DNA of 49,752 nt from Candidatus Levybacteria bacterium RIFCSPHIGHO2_01_FULL_38_26 (GTDB lineage Bacteria; Patescibacteriota; Microgenomatia; Levybacterales; UBA12049), in NCBI GenBank assembly GCA_001782075.1, contig MFNO01000031.1, positions 1-49,752 on the forward strand, given 5' to 3'. Under the pieces are notes generated by a model. It was given only the letters and a program-made list of their open reading frames with translations. It made no database searches and had not been told where the DNA came from. This document shows positions 16,207 to 24,432 of this stretch, in pieces. The stretch's first letter is position 1. Each line of letters opens with the position of its first letter. Made by a program: the position numbers and the translations under genes.

Positions 16207-17115
16207 TTAAAGATCGTAGCTCATTTGCCAAAGCGTATGCCATATTGAATTTTCGTCTTTATCAACAACAGCTTTTGTTCTTTCGGAGCTAAGGTGCTCT
16301 AGAATAAACTTCTTTGCTTTTATAAAGCTTCCTTCACCAAACTCTTTTCTGTACATTGTAGTTGAAAATCTGGTTTTTCCTTCTTTTTTTAGTCTTATAA
16401 TGTCCTTGGATGATGGGACATGCTTTAACAGTCTGGTTAATTTTATCCATTCCGCAAGGAGCGCTTTTCTTTTTGTCAGTGGGTCATCAGTTGTTTCAAT
16501 ACCATGTAGTTTATTCCAGTTTTCTTGGGTTACCTTTGTTATTTTTGCAATTGTTTCCTGCGAATGAGTTCTTCCCTCCATAGGTGATAGTCTACCCTGA
16601 CTTATTTGTCGCATTCTGGCAATGAATTCGGGATCGTCTTTTCTCTCCTTTAACGCTTCGACGGTTTTATTTCTATATTCTTGGTTCTCCCACAGACTCT
16701 TGGCTGTCTTACTTCTTTTTACATTCTCCCTAGAAGAAATAGGTTTAGGTTTTTTAAGTCTTACGGCTTTTTCTTTAGGGTATAGCACTTGAATTCCATC
16801 GGGTAGTTGTTCCCAGATTATCTCTAGCCCTCTTAAAATTCTTTTTGCGTTAGTGCCTTTTCCACCTCCAGTAGATTTAGCAACATCTCTTAATGAGGCT
16901 TCGGTACTGCAATAAATAACAATAAGGTTTCTTGTCGGATTTATTATCCTTTTTCCTTTGTCGAGTAAATCTACTTTATCTAGTATCTCTTTATGATCAC
17001 GAGCATAGATAATTATTTCGTAAGTCTCTTGAGAAACACCGTGAGGGGGATTATATCCGTTTTCTTTTGAGGATTGAGTTCCGACCGGCAACTCGGTTTC
17101 TACCTGCCTTGACAT
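16207..17115 (-). CDS. Homing-endonuclease-type DNA-binding modules without a nuclease domain
   Basis: A 302-residue basic protein. Residues about 65-110 look like a helix-turn-helix (STEASLRDVAKSTGGGKGTN). Residues about 165-200 match the NUMOD3 style seen in homing endonucleases (SPMEGRTHSQETIAKITK). Residues about 220-270 resemble an HNH-associated repeat (LLKHVPSSKDIIRLKKEG, ending in a FGEGSF motif). No GIY-YIG, HNH or LAGLIDADG catalytic motif is visible. It could be a decayed homing element or a domesticated regulator. It lies alone on the minus strand inside the lipid gene block. Confidence 0.5.
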   Translation of the reverse strand: MSRQVETELPVGTQSSKENGYNPPHGVSQETYEIIIYARDHKEILDKVDLLDKGKRIINPTRNLIVIYCSTEASLRDVAKSTGGGKGTNAKRILRGLEIIWEQLPDGIQVLYPKEKAVRLKKPKPISSRENVKRSKTAKSLWENQEYRNKTVEALKERKDDPEFIARMRQISQGRLSPMEGRTHSQETIAKITKVTQENWNKLHGIETTDDPLTKRKALLAEWIKLTRLLKHVPSSKDIIRLKKEGKTRFSTTMYRKEFGEGSFIKAKKFILEHLSSERTKAVVDKDENSIWHTLWQMSYDL

Positions 17116-17125
17116 AATGGGTCAT

Positions 17126-17131
17126 ATTATA
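17126..17131 (-). promoter_or_regulatory. -10 box of the NUMOD-type gene
   Basis: On the minus strand TATAAT, with an upstream TGG, ends 10 nt before the ATG at 17115. The intergenic region to the divergent reductase gene is only 57 bp. Confidence 0.5.
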
Positions 17132-17172
17132 CCAATATTTGTCCTATTAGATAAATATACAATAGGAATTAG

Positions 17173-18099
17173 ATGTTGACTTTGAAGATGCAAAATGATA
17201 TTTTCAATCAAAATATGACAGGAGCTGAAAATAGACCTAACTTCCAAGAATTATCTACCGAGCCATCCCCTTTTTTTACCGCAGAAATAGATTTGGATAT
17301 TAATCCTGAAAATATAAAGGAAATTGTAGGTTTTAGCCTGGACAGAACAGATCATCTGCCAATTGAGAGAGAAAAACTTGAGGGAAGAGTGGCATTGGTT
17401 ACAGGTTCAAGCCGCGGAATCGGGGCTGCTACAGCCAGGCTATTCGGTGAGTACGGGATGAAGGTGGTTGTCAACTCAAGAGGGAGGAGTAAAGAGCAGG
17501 GAGAACAAGTTGCGGGTGATGTTATAAAAGCAGGAGGAGATGCGATTTGGGTTGGGGCTGATGTATCAGAACCACGGGATGCGGAGCGTCTTGTGAATGA
17601 AGCTTATGGCAGGTTTAACAGGCTTGATGTGGTGGTTCATAACGCAGGGGTGAGAGACGATGCGTTGATATACGACATGGAGCCAGAACAGTGGAGTAGT
17701 GTGATGAGATCAAATTCAGACAGCGCTTTATTTGTGTCAAAATTCGCAGTTAATAAAATGAATGGCCAACAACCGACAGGCGGGAATATGGTTTATGTTT
17801 CAAGCGCCGCAGTATTGGGGCTTCCCAGCCAGGGAAATTATGCCGCTTCAAAATCCGCAATGGAGATTATGGCGGTTGTTATGGGCCGGGAAAATAGAAG
17901 AAAAAATCTTAACGTAAGTATAATTCGGCCAGGATTTGTTGATACGGATCTTACAGCATCTTTGACACCAAGACAAAGAGAAAGACTTATAAATTTATCT
18001 CCTGCCAAAAGGTCATTTGCGCCTGAGGAGATAGCACGAGGTATAGCATATTTATCAACTATTAAGGGCAAAACTGTGCCTATAATGACAGTATTTTAA
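17173..18099 (+). CDS. FabG-like short-chain dehydrogenase/reductase
   Basis: A 308-residue classical SDR: TGSSRGIG (77-84) for NADP(H) binding, NAGV at 157-160, catalytic Ser near 210 and Tyr223/Lys227 (YAASK). The GXXXGXG and ADV motifs fit 3-oxoacyl-ACP reductases. A 68-residue N-terminal extension (MLTLKMQNDIFNQ...) is not part of the SDR fold and is unusual. The following gene is a FabZ-like hotdog protein 11 nt away, so reduction followed by dehydration of an acyl thioester is the natural reading. The start could also be ATG 17188. Confidence 0.8.
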   Translation: MLTLKMQNDIFNQNMTGAENRPNFQELSTEPSPFFTAEIDLDINPENIKEIVGFSLDRTDHLPIEREKLEGRVALVTGSSRGIGAATARLFGEYGMKVVVNSRGRSKEQGEQVAGDVIKAGGDAIWVGADVSEPRDAERLVNEAYGRFNRLDVVVHNAGVRDDALIYDMEPEQWSSVMRSNSDSALFVSKFAVNKMNGQQPTGGNMVYVSSAAVLGLPSQGNYAASKSAMEIMAVVMGRENRRKNLNVSIIRPGFVDTDLTASLTPRQRERLINLSPAKRSFAPEEIARGIAYLSTIKGKTVPIMTVF

Positions 18100-18110
18100 T
18101 AAATTGATTT

Positions 18111-18701
18111 ATGACTTCAAAACAGGAGCAGGATCGTTCCCATAGAGAAGGACAAGAATATCCTAATATAGAGATAGGAGATCCGAGGGAATATAGCTAT
18201 TTTTCCCGCGAGCAAGTTTCATCGGTTCTTTCCGGATTTGGATACGGAGAAAACATGATGAGAGTCCACGGGTTATATTTGAATACTGATAGATCAATAT
18301 CTGTTGGAATATGGAATGCCACGCAGGAAGAAGGACATTTTATAGAAAAACCCGTGCTTCGTGGGGTAGAACAGGCTGAGTCAATCGCCCAGACAATGCT
18401 TGCTTCGCTGGTTTTGGCGGAAAGAATGCCCCAAGGACAGTCTGTCAGGCTAACATCGATTGATGTAGATTATAGAAATGCGGCAATTCCGCCAATTGAG
18501 CTCAACACTATTGTTCTTCTTAATGAATCCGAAAATAGTCGAGCAGTTACGTGTTATGGTGAGGTGCGGTGTGGAGACAGCATGCTTTCGCAGGGATTTG
18601 TCAGAGGCGCTCTATTGGATAGAAGTATTTCTGAAAGGCTTTTGGAAAGAACTGCGAGACAACAATCGGGTAGGACGAATCTTTTTACTTTTAAAGGTTG
18701 A
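18111..18701 (+). CDS. FabZ/FabA-like hotdog dehydratase
   Basis: A 196-residue protein with the dehydratase signature GHFIEKPVLRGVEQAESIAQ. It matches the GHFPGxPVxPGVLQxEAxAQ pattern of 3-hydroxyacyl-ACP dehydratases, with His76 as catalytic base and Glu90 at the acidic position. A 50-residue N-terminal arm precedes the hotdog fold. It probably dehydrates 3-hydroxyacyl thioesters made by the FabG-like neighbour. Proline in the PG turn is replaced by Arg (LRGV), so the substrate pocket may differ. It is convergent with the FabH-like gene. Confidence 0.72.
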   Translation: MTSKQEQDRSHREGQEYPNIEIGDPREYSYFSREQVSSVLSGFGYGENMMRVHGLYLNTDRSISVGIWNATQEEGHFIEKPVLRGVEQAESIAQTMLASLVLAERMPQGQSVRLTSIDVDYRNAAIPPIELNTIVLLNESENSRAVTCYGEVRCGDSMLSQGFVRGALLDRSISERLLERTARQQSGRTNLFTFKG

Positions 18702-18714
18702 TTTTTAATACAAT

Positions 18715-18731
18715 TAACTTAAATATTAAGT
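18715..18731. terminator. AT-only hairpin between convergent hotdog and FabH-like genes
   Basis: AACTTAA and TTAAGTT are perfectly complementary around a 3-nt loop and are followed on the plus strand by GTTTTA. The stem contains only one G-C pair, so it is a weak candidate terminator. Confidence 0.35.
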
Positions 18732-18735
18732 TGTT

Positions 18736-19791
18736 TTATCCCAGCTCAACTATCGCAGATGAGGCGTACATTCCTGCGCCAAATCCTGACAGCAAAATTT
18801 TATCCCCGGTTTCTATTTGTCCTTCTTTTATAGCTCTGATCATAGCCTTTGGTATTGATGCTGATGAAAAATTTCCGTCTCGAATGTCTTTGTATATTTT
18901 GTATTCCGGCATTCTTGATGCGATTGCATCAATCATCCGGCCGCTTGCCTGGTGGGGAATTACCAGTTTTATGTCGGATGGTTCAAGTCCGGATTCTTCA
19001 ATAAGATTTTTATTTAAATCAGGAATTCTGGTTCTCATTTCTTCGTAAACTTTCGGACCGTTCTGTTGGAAAGTTGAGCATTCTGATGGTACAGGCTCTT
19101 CAATATATGGCTCAGTCATAAGGTTTCTATCAATAGGCATTTGTATGAGATGGTCGTATTCTTCTGGGATCTTCTCGTTTTTGTATGCCAATACTTTTAA
19201 ATCCTGTCCGAATCTAAATACAATAGCAACTGCACCGTCTGAAAATATAGTTTGTGCCATAGATGGATCTCTTTTGATTCCATCGTCGCGTAAATCTTCC
19301 AGGGTATGTGAATATAATTCTGTGGCAACAAAAAGCACTTTTTTGCCGTTGAATTCAGATTCGTTTTCTTTCATATAGGTTAATCCTCTTACAAATCCAG
19401 AGCATGCCGCATGAATATCCATTTTTTTATCAGGTTTAATTTGGAGACTAATGCTGATTTCAGCAGAAACATTTACTCCAAGCGGATAGCTTGTAGATGT
19501 AATGACAGCTTCTATTTCTTCCAGATTTTGCGTTGCGACAGATGCTTGTATTCCCAAGTCTAATGCTGACTGACTTGGGTTTGCTTGATATCTTCTTTCG
19601 ACCCCTATTCTTTTTTTGATTTCATCGGCTGTTATAAGTCTGCCGTTTGGAGTCTGAACCATCCATTTTTCTATCTCTTCGTTTGTGATGATACGAGTAG
19701 GCAAATAGATGCCGAAGGAGATAGAATTAAACCTAACTTGTTCCAACTCAAATCGTTGGCTACTATTCAATTGCGAGGGGCGTTCGAGCAT
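18736..19791 (-). CDS. 3-oxoacyl-ACP synthase III (FabH-like)
   Basis: A 351-residue thiolase-fold condensing enzyme with the full KAS III triad: Cys130 in DIHAACSGFVRGL, His280 in IPHQASGRMI, and Asn307 in GNFSSASIP. The C-terminal GFGAGMYASSAIVELG strand is typical. It would condense an acyl-CoA starter with a malonyl- or related carrier. No ACP, malonyl transferase, acetyl-CoA carboxylase or FabF lies in the window. A -10 box 6 nt upstream of the ATG fixes the start. Confidence 0.85.
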   Translation of the reverse strand: MLERPSQLNSSQRFELEQVRFNSISFGIYLPTRIITNEEIEKWMVQTPNGRLITADEIKKRIGVERRYQANPSQSALDLGIQASVATQNLEEIEAVITSTSYPLGVNVSAEISISLQIKPDKKMDIHAACSGFVRGLTYMKENESEFNGKKVLFVATELYSHTLEDLRDDGIKRDPSMAQTIFSDGAVAIVFRFGQDLKVLAYKNEKIPEEYDHLIQMPIDRNLMTEPYIEEPVPSECSTFQQNGPKVYEEMRTRIPDLNKNLIEESGLEPSDIKLVIPHQASGRMIDAIASRMPEYKIYKDIRDGNFSSASIPKAMIRAIKEGQIETGDKILLSGFGAGMYASSAIVELG

Positions 19792-19797
19792 CAGTAT

Positions 19798-19803
19798 ATT
19801 ATA
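19798..19803 (-). promoter_or_regulatory. -10 box of the FabH-like gene, leaderless-type
   Basis: On the minus strand TATAAT ends exactly 6 nt before the ATG at 19791. Confidence 0.55.
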
Positions 19804-19876
19804 CTAAACTCGAATTAAATATGATTATGAATTGCGAATAAAGAGAAATTATTGTAGAATAGCAGGATTGAAATAT

Positions 19877-20254
19877 ATGAGTAGTAAAACAGAAAGACAA
19901 AAAGCGAGAAGTGGCGAATCTCCTGCGAGACATTCAAGGAATCAATATGTGGAAAAGATTTTGAGGGAGAATGCGGAAAGAGGAACTGACAGAAAGGCTG
20001 CTAAAGCAAGGGCGAGAAGAGAACGTGAAGAACGGTTTGTGGAAGAATTCCCTGAGTATCAATTTGATAGGGCTGTCGGTAATACGTTTAACGGATTGCC
20101 GCTTGAAGAGGTTGCTGATCTTGCTCCAGCAAATATCACATATGTTGTTGATCATATTGATGAACATGAACGTATCCTTGCCAGATATAAGACAGAAAGA
20201 GGAAGCCAAGTCACAGTAACAATAGTTGATTTTACACGAAGAGATGGGTTATAA
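19877..20254 (+). CDS. Small basic orphan protein
   Basis: A 125-residue protein, very rich in Arg, Glu and Lys in the first 60 residues (a likely charged helix, RKAAKARARREREERF). A compact C-terminal part follows (ADLAPANITYVVDHIDEHERILARYKTERG and a final beta strand). I do not recognise it. ATG 19877 (MSSKTERQKA) is preferred to the upstream in-frame start at 19832 because the extra residues look non-coding and overlap the probable promoter of the divergent FabH-like gene. It lies just before the rpsB leader. Confidence 0.5.
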   Translation: MSSKTERQKARSGESPARHSRNQYVEKILRENAERGTDRKAAKARARREREERFVEEFPEYQFDRAVGNTFNGLPLEEVADLAPANITYVVDHIDEHERILARYKTERGSQVTVTIVDFTRRDGL

Positions 20255-20313
20255 TAGTTTTATTCTAACACTCTGGTTCTGTTGCCCTAAACAATTTTTA
20301 CCAGAGGAGGACA

Positions 20314-20383
20314 CCCGCCTGAACTTACCGTTCGGCTTTTGAGGAACTATTCGTTCACGCTTCACGGAGCGTTCTAAGGCGGG
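20314..20383. repeat. Structured inverted-repeat leader in front of rpsB
   Basis: CCCGCCT at 20314-20320 pairs with AGGCGGG at 20377-20383. It encloses two smaller hairpins, GAAC/GTTC (20321-20333) and CGCT/AGCG (20358-20371). The 142-nt gap before rpsB holds nothing else obvious. It may be a dispersed palindromic element or an S2 autoregulatory leader. The CCCGCCT ends resemble the palindromes at 30976 and 44157, which favours a mobile repeat. Confidence 0.6.
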
Positions 20384-20396
20384 CAAGAGGGTATAT

Positions 20397-21236
20397 ATGA
20401 GACAAGTAACACTAGAAGAATTACTTGAGGCTGGTTGTCATTTTGGACATCAAGTCACAAGATCCAATCCAAAAGCCCGCGATTTCATCTACGAAGTCCG
20501 TGACAATATCCACATCATAGACCTTGCAAAGACAAAAGAGGGACTAGAGGAAGCAGCAGCGTTTGTTAAAGATTTGGCTTCCAAAAACGGAAAATTGCTT
20601 GTTATTGGTACAAAGAGACAGGCAAAAGGAATTGTTGAGGAAGAAGTAAAAAAATCCCCTGACATTTTTTATGTTACCAATCACTGGGTAGGCGGTCTTT
20701 TGACCAATTTTTCAGAAGTTTCAAAAAATTTTGAAAAGCTAAAAACTTTTACAGAAAATCTCAAAAACGAAGAGCTAAAGTCTAAATATACAAAAAAAGA
20801 GATTGGGCAGTGGTTTAAGGAAAAGCAAAAATTAGAATCTATTTATGGCGGAGTTGCGGAGATTAAAGACAAGCCGGATGCAATTTTTGTTATTGACTCA
20901 CATCTTGAGAACCTCGCCATAAGAGAAGCAAAAAGAATGGGAGTCGCGACTGTCGCTATGGTTGACACAAATGCGGATCCCAATATTGTTGACTATCCGA
21001 TTCCTGCAAATGATGACGCGGTTGGATCAATTAAACTTATTGTTTCATATATCGTTGATGCGTGGGTTGAGGGACGCAAGCCTGAAGAAAGGGCAAAAGA
21101 GACAAAGGAGATAAAAGTGTCAAATGAGAAAAATAAGGAAAAATCAACCAAGAAGACTAGAGCGTCAGTTAAAAATAATGCATTAAAAGAAAAGAAGGAG
21201 GAAGAAAATGTCAAACGCAAGCCTCGAACAACTTAA
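20397..21236 (+). CDS. rpsB: Ribosomal protein S2
   Basis: A 279-residue small-subunit protein. The family landmarks are LLEAGCHFGHQVTRSNP, YEVRDNIHIIDLAKT, VTNHWVGGLLTNF, and DTNADPNIVDYPIPANDDAVGSI. The C-terminal about 45 residues are a lysine/glutamate-rich tail, whose coding end overlaps the tsf start by 29 nt. It is the first gene of the rpsB-tsf-frr translation cluster, downstream of a structured leader. Confidence 0.95.
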   Translation: MRQVTLEELLEAGCHFGHQVTRSNPKARDFIYEVRDNIHIIDLAKTKEGLEEAAAFVKDLASKNGKLLVIGTKRQAKGIVEEEVKKSPDIFYVTNHWVGGLLTNFSEVSKNFEKLKTFTENLKNEELKSKYTKKEIGQWFKEKQKLESIYGGVAEIKDKPDAIFVIDSHLENLAIREAKRMGVATVAMVDTNADPNIVDYPIPANDDAVGSIKLIVSYIVDAWVEGRKPEERAKETKEIKVSNEKNKEKSTKKTRASVKNNALKEKKEEENVKRKPRTT

Positions 21237-21663
21237 AAAACTTCGCAGCGTTACGCAAGCTTCAATCTCGGACTGTAGGAAGGCGCTGGAAGAATCCGTT
21301 GGCGATTATAGTAAAGCTCTGCTTTGGCTTAAAGAACATGGGATAGAGAAAGCTGGGAAAAAGGCAGACAGAGAAACCGCGCAGGGGCTGGTTGATTCAT
21401 ATATTCATCAAAACGGCAAAGTTGGCGTACTTGTTTCAATTTTGTGCGAGACGGATTTTGTCGCTCGGACATCGGAATTTAAATCATTGGTTCATGAAAT
21501 AGCCATGCAGGTAGCGGCAATGAATCCTAATGACATTGATACTTTATTAAAACAAGAATATATTAGAGATTCTTCAAAAACTATAGAGAGTTTGGTAAAA
21601 GAGGCTATTGCCAAACTCGGAGAAAATATTGTTGTAAAAGACTTCAAGAGGTTTGATATTTAG
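21208..21663 (+). CDS. tsf: Elongation factor Ts (short form)
   Basis: A nucleotide exchange factor for EF-Tu. At 151 residues it is the short form, with one core domain. An N-terminal UBA-like part (LKKLRSVTQASISDCRKALEES) is followed by the conserved TDFVAR motif in LCETDFVARTSEF. An AAGGAGG sequence just upstream of ATG 21208, inside rpsB, gives it a strong ribosome-binding site despite the 29-nt overlap. Confidence 0.93.
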   Translation: MSNASLEQLKKLRSVTQASISDCRKALEESVGDYSKALLWLKEHGIEKAGKKADRETAQGLVDSYIHQNGKVGVLVSILCETDFVARTSEFKSLVHEIAMQVAAMNPNDIDTLLKQEYIRDSSKTIESLVKEAIAKLGENIVVKDFKRFDI

Positions 21664-21687
21664 ATATAATTTAAAATTACTGGAAAG

Positions 21688-21897
21688 ATGAGTACCCAAG
21701 AAATTCAAAAAACAATGTTTAGTCTTAGTCCAGAAGCAAGAGAAGCTAGGAGAATTGATTTGGAGGGTAAACTAGCGTGTTGGAGGGGACACATACTCAT
21801 CGCGGAAAATAATAGAGATTTATGGCAAGTCAGGATGGGAGAATCTAGGTTAAGACAGGTAGAATATCAAATAGACGAAGTACAAGAAAGAATATAA
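21688..21897 (+). CDS. Small orphan helical protein
   Basis: A 69-residue protein, all-helical by composition, with heptad-like spacing (LEGKLACWRGHILIAENNRDLWQVRMGESR and onward) suggesting a short coiled coil. A TATAAT lies about 19 nt upstream of the ATG, so it may have its own promoter between tsf and frr. No family is recognised. Its position between two translation factors may be incidental. Confidence 0.4.
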   Translation: MSTQEIQKTMFSLSPEAREARRIDLEGKLACWRGHILIAENNRDLWQVRMGESRLRQVEYQIDEVQERI

Positions 21898-21947
21898 GTT
21901 TCCACGCATTGATAATTCACTCTAATTCTGCTAATCTTAATTTTACG

Positions 21948-22508
21948 ATGGACAATGTGCTTGGTGAAACCCAGCGGAAAATGAGATCGGTTCTTGAGAT
22001 TATAAGAGCTGATTTGGCAACAGTTAGGACTGGAAGAGCTACGCCGTCTTTGGTTGAAAATATTGTTATAAAGGCTTATGGCGGGGCTCAAAAGTTGAAA
22101 TTAATGGAAATGGCGACTATTGCTACTTCTGACTCCCAGACTTTGGTAATATCTCCTTATGACAAATCAGTACTTGATGAAATCGCGCGAGGAATAATGG
22201 AGGCAAATATCGGACTTACTCCTTCATCTGATGGCAATGTAATTCGCATAAATATTCCGCCTTTATCAGAAGAGAGGCGACAAGAGTTGATTCGTGTTAT
22301 GAAACAAAAACTTGAAAACGGCAGAATTCAGATTCGCCAAGTAAGGCATGAGGCTATGGATATTGTAAAAAAACAATTTACCGACAAAGAAATTTCTCAG
22401 GATGATCTGACGCGTTTGGAAAAAGAAATCCAAAAAGCAACAGATGACACAATGGCGGCAATTGAGGCGATGAGGGAGAGAAAGGAAGAGGAACTGCTAC
22501 AGATATGA
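21948..22508 (+). CDS. frr: Ribosome recycling factor
   Basis: A 186-residue protein, exactly the family length when started at ATG 21948. The frame also opens at TTG 21909, but those residues are not conserved. Landmarks: LATVRTGRATPSLVENI, SPYDKSVLDEIARGIMEANIGLTP, and RINIPPLSEERRQELI. The C-terminal helix is lysine/glutamate rich. It splits post-termination ribosomes together with EF-G. Confidence 0.94.
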   Translation: MDNVLGETQRKMRSVLEIIRADLATVRTGRATPSLVENIVIKAYGGAQKLKLMEMATIATSDSQTLVISPYDKSVLDEIARGIMEANIGLTPSSDGNVIRINIPPLSEERRQELIRVMKQKLENGRIQIRQVRHEAMDIVKKQFTDKEISQDDLTRLEKEIQKATDDTMAAIEAMRERKEEELLQI

Positions 22509-22577
22509 AATGGACGGTAGAGGATGGAAGGTTGAAGATAGAAAATAGAAGGTAGATAGTTGGATTCAGATTTTTTT

Positions 22578-23777
22578 ATGTTACTCACAATTTTAGTTTT
22601 TCTAATCATATTAAGCATTCTTGTTCTGATCCATGAGTTGGGGCATTTTTTTGTGGCGAAAAAATTGGGCATAAAAGTTGAGGAATTCGGTTTTGGCTTT
22701 CCTCCGAGGGCTTTGAGTTTCAAAAAAGGAGAAACGGTTTATTCAATCAATTGGCTGCCGATTGGCGGATTTGTCAAGTTATACGGTGAAGATGAAGCAG
22801 GAGGGGGACAAGTTAAAAGTTCAAAGTTAAAAGTTAAAAGTTACGATGAGAGGGCCTTTTTTTCAAGACCTCCTTGGCAGAAAGCTTTAGTTGTAGTTGC
22901 CGGCGTATTGATGAATACGATTTTGGCTATCGTAATTTTTTACACTTTTCTTTTTATATCGGGATTTAAAACCCAGATGCCAATTCATCCTCTTACGCCG
23001 GATCATAAGTTTTTTGGGGTTAACCAGAAAAATGTGAGCGATGTTGTAGTGGGCGAAGTTGTGGAAAATTCTCCGGCAGAAAAAGCAGGCATGACCCCAT
23101 TTGTAAAAATAATTTCTGTAGATAGGAAAGAAACTAAAAGCCTGGAAAATTTTATTGAAATCATTAATTCAAGGAAGGGAGAAGCAACTGAAATTGTTTG
23201 GCAGGATTTGAAGACCAACGAAACAAAAAGATCAACCCTTGTTCCAAGAGAAACTCCTCCTAAAGATGAAGGCGCTTTAGGAGTTTCACTGTTCTCAATG
23301 TCAACTGCGGTGCTTGAATACCAAACGCCCCTTCAGAAAACTTTTTCAGGGGTGACACATCCAACCAATCTTCTTGTTTATAACTTTAAGATTATAGGGG
23401 AGCTAGCCAGAGTTTCTATTGAGCGAAAAACAATAGAACCTGTGAGTCAAGGAGTGGCTGGTCCTGTAGGAATCGCATCAGTAACATCAACTATTTTGGG
23501 GATACAAGATATAAAAGAGAGAGTTTTACAACTTCTTAATTTAACCGGAATCTTGTCCGTTTCTTTGGCATTTTTCAATATTTTACCAATTCCGGCTCTT
23601 GATGGAGGCAGATTATTCTTTATTCTTATAGAAGTGGTTACTCGAAAAAAAGTAAATCCGAATGTTGAGGCAATGGCGCATAGGATTGGGCTTGCGATTT
23701 TAATGATACTGATAGTTTTTGTAACTTTTCAGGATTTTCAGAAATTATTTTCCGGATTTTTCTCGCCTATTCAGTAA
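22578..23777 (+). CDS. rseP: Site-2 protease (RseP family)
   Basis: A membrane zinc protease that cleaves anti-sigma factors or signal peptide remnants in the bilayer. It has an N-terminal membrane helix carrying HELGH (residues 19-23), a second hydrophobic segment, and a PDZ-like domain (about residues 150-230). The C-terminal membrane part contains NILPIPALDGGRLFF, whose Asp is the third zinc ligand. After GEDEAGG there is a repeat-encoded stretch (QVKSSKLKVKS, DNA 22810-22842) that is probably an insertion. ATG 22578 is chosen; TTG 22560 is a possible alternative. The 50-nt gap after frr is a purine-rich GAAGGTAGA-type repeat. Confidence 0.9.
   Translation: MLLTILVFLIILSILVLIHELGHFFVAKKLGIKVEEFGFGFPPRALSFKKGETVYSINWLPIGGFVKLYGEDEAGGGQVKSSKLKVKSYDERAFFSRPPWQKALVVVAGVLMNTILAIVIFYTFLFISGFKTQMPIHPLTPDHKFFGVNQKNVSDVVVGEVVENSPAEKAGMTPFVKIISVDRKETKSLENFIEIINSRKGEATEIVWQDLKTNETKRSTLVPRETPPKDEGALGVSLFSMSTAVLEYQTPLQKTFSGVTHPTNLLVYNFKIIGELARVSIERKTIEPVSQGVAGPVGIASVTSTILGIQDIKERVLQLLNLTGILSVSLAFFNILPIPALDGGRLFFILIEVVTRKKVNPNVEAMAHRIGLAILMILIVFVTFQDFQKLFSGFFSPIQ
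22810..22842 (+). repeat. A-rich tandem repeat in rseP
   Basis: Four or five units of (T)AAAAGT/CAAAGT, read in frame as a lysine/serine/valine run near residues 78-88. It is the same class as the thyA and recR tracts. Confidence 0.75.
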
Positions 23778-23794
23778 AGCATGTATTGACGGAT

Positions 23795-24427
23795 ATGGCT
23801 ATTTTTTATGACGTTACTCTTCCAATCAAAAATAACATGCTCCTCTGGCCGGGCGACCCTCAAGTTTCTATAGAGCAAATAAATTCGGTTGAGAAGGATG
23901 GAGTCGGGAAGTCAACGTTTTTCTTCAGCAGTCACATAGGAACTCATGTTGACGCCCCAAATCATTTTATAGAAAATGCAAGCGGAGTTGATAAGATAAC
24001 TCCGGAGAAATTATATGGCGAATGTGAAGTGATTGATTTTACAAGAATTGACCATCAGGAGATTTTGGCATCGGATTTTAAGGATATCGATATTAAAAAA
24101 GGCGATAGAATTATTTTCAAGACAGGAAATTACAAATATCTTCACCAGTCAAAGTTTCCGGATGCCTACATCTCATTGTCAGAAAATGGGGCAGATTATT
24201 TAGTAAAAAAAGAAATATATTTGGTAGGAATTGATTTTTTGGGAATTGAAAAACGTAAAAACCCGGGACATCCGGTTCATAAAACTCTTTTGAAAAACGG
24301 AATAGTGAATGTGGAGGGGTTGGATCTGTCAAAAGTTCCCGCTGGAAAATATATTATTACCTGCATGCCGCTTAGAGTAGTTGATGCCGATGGTTCGCCG
24401 GCAAGAGTTTTTTTGATTAAGGAGTAA
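23795..24427 (+). CDS. Cyclase-family metal-dependent hydrolase
   Basis: A 210-residue protein of the cyclase/kynurenine-formamidase fold. The metal-binding motif SHIGTHVDAPNHF (HxGTHxDxPxHF type) lies near residue 50. A GIDFLGIEK strand and the C-terminal PLRVVDADGSPARVFLI also match the family. Such enzymes hydrolyse amide or ester/lactone-type bonds. The in-frame TTG at 23786 is less likely than ATG 23795. It lies 5 nt before zwf, suggesting one operon; see the finding on the missing lactonase. Confidence 0.78.
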   Translation: MAIFYDVTLPIKNNMLLWPGDPQVSIEQINSVEKDGVGKSTFFFSSHIGTHVDAPNHFIENASGVDKITPEKLYGECEVIDFTRIDHQEILASDFKDIDIKKGDRIIFKTGNYKYLHQSKFPDAYISLSENGADYLVKKEIYLVGIDFLGIEKRKNPGHPVHKTLLKNGIVNVEGLDLSKVPAGKYIITCMPLRVVDADGSPARVFLIKE

Positions 24428-24432
24428 AAACT

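Noticed and set aside
19877-20254. Acyl carrier protein to complete the lipid cluster
   Set aside because: No DSL phosphopantetheine motif is present; the protein is basic rather than acidic.
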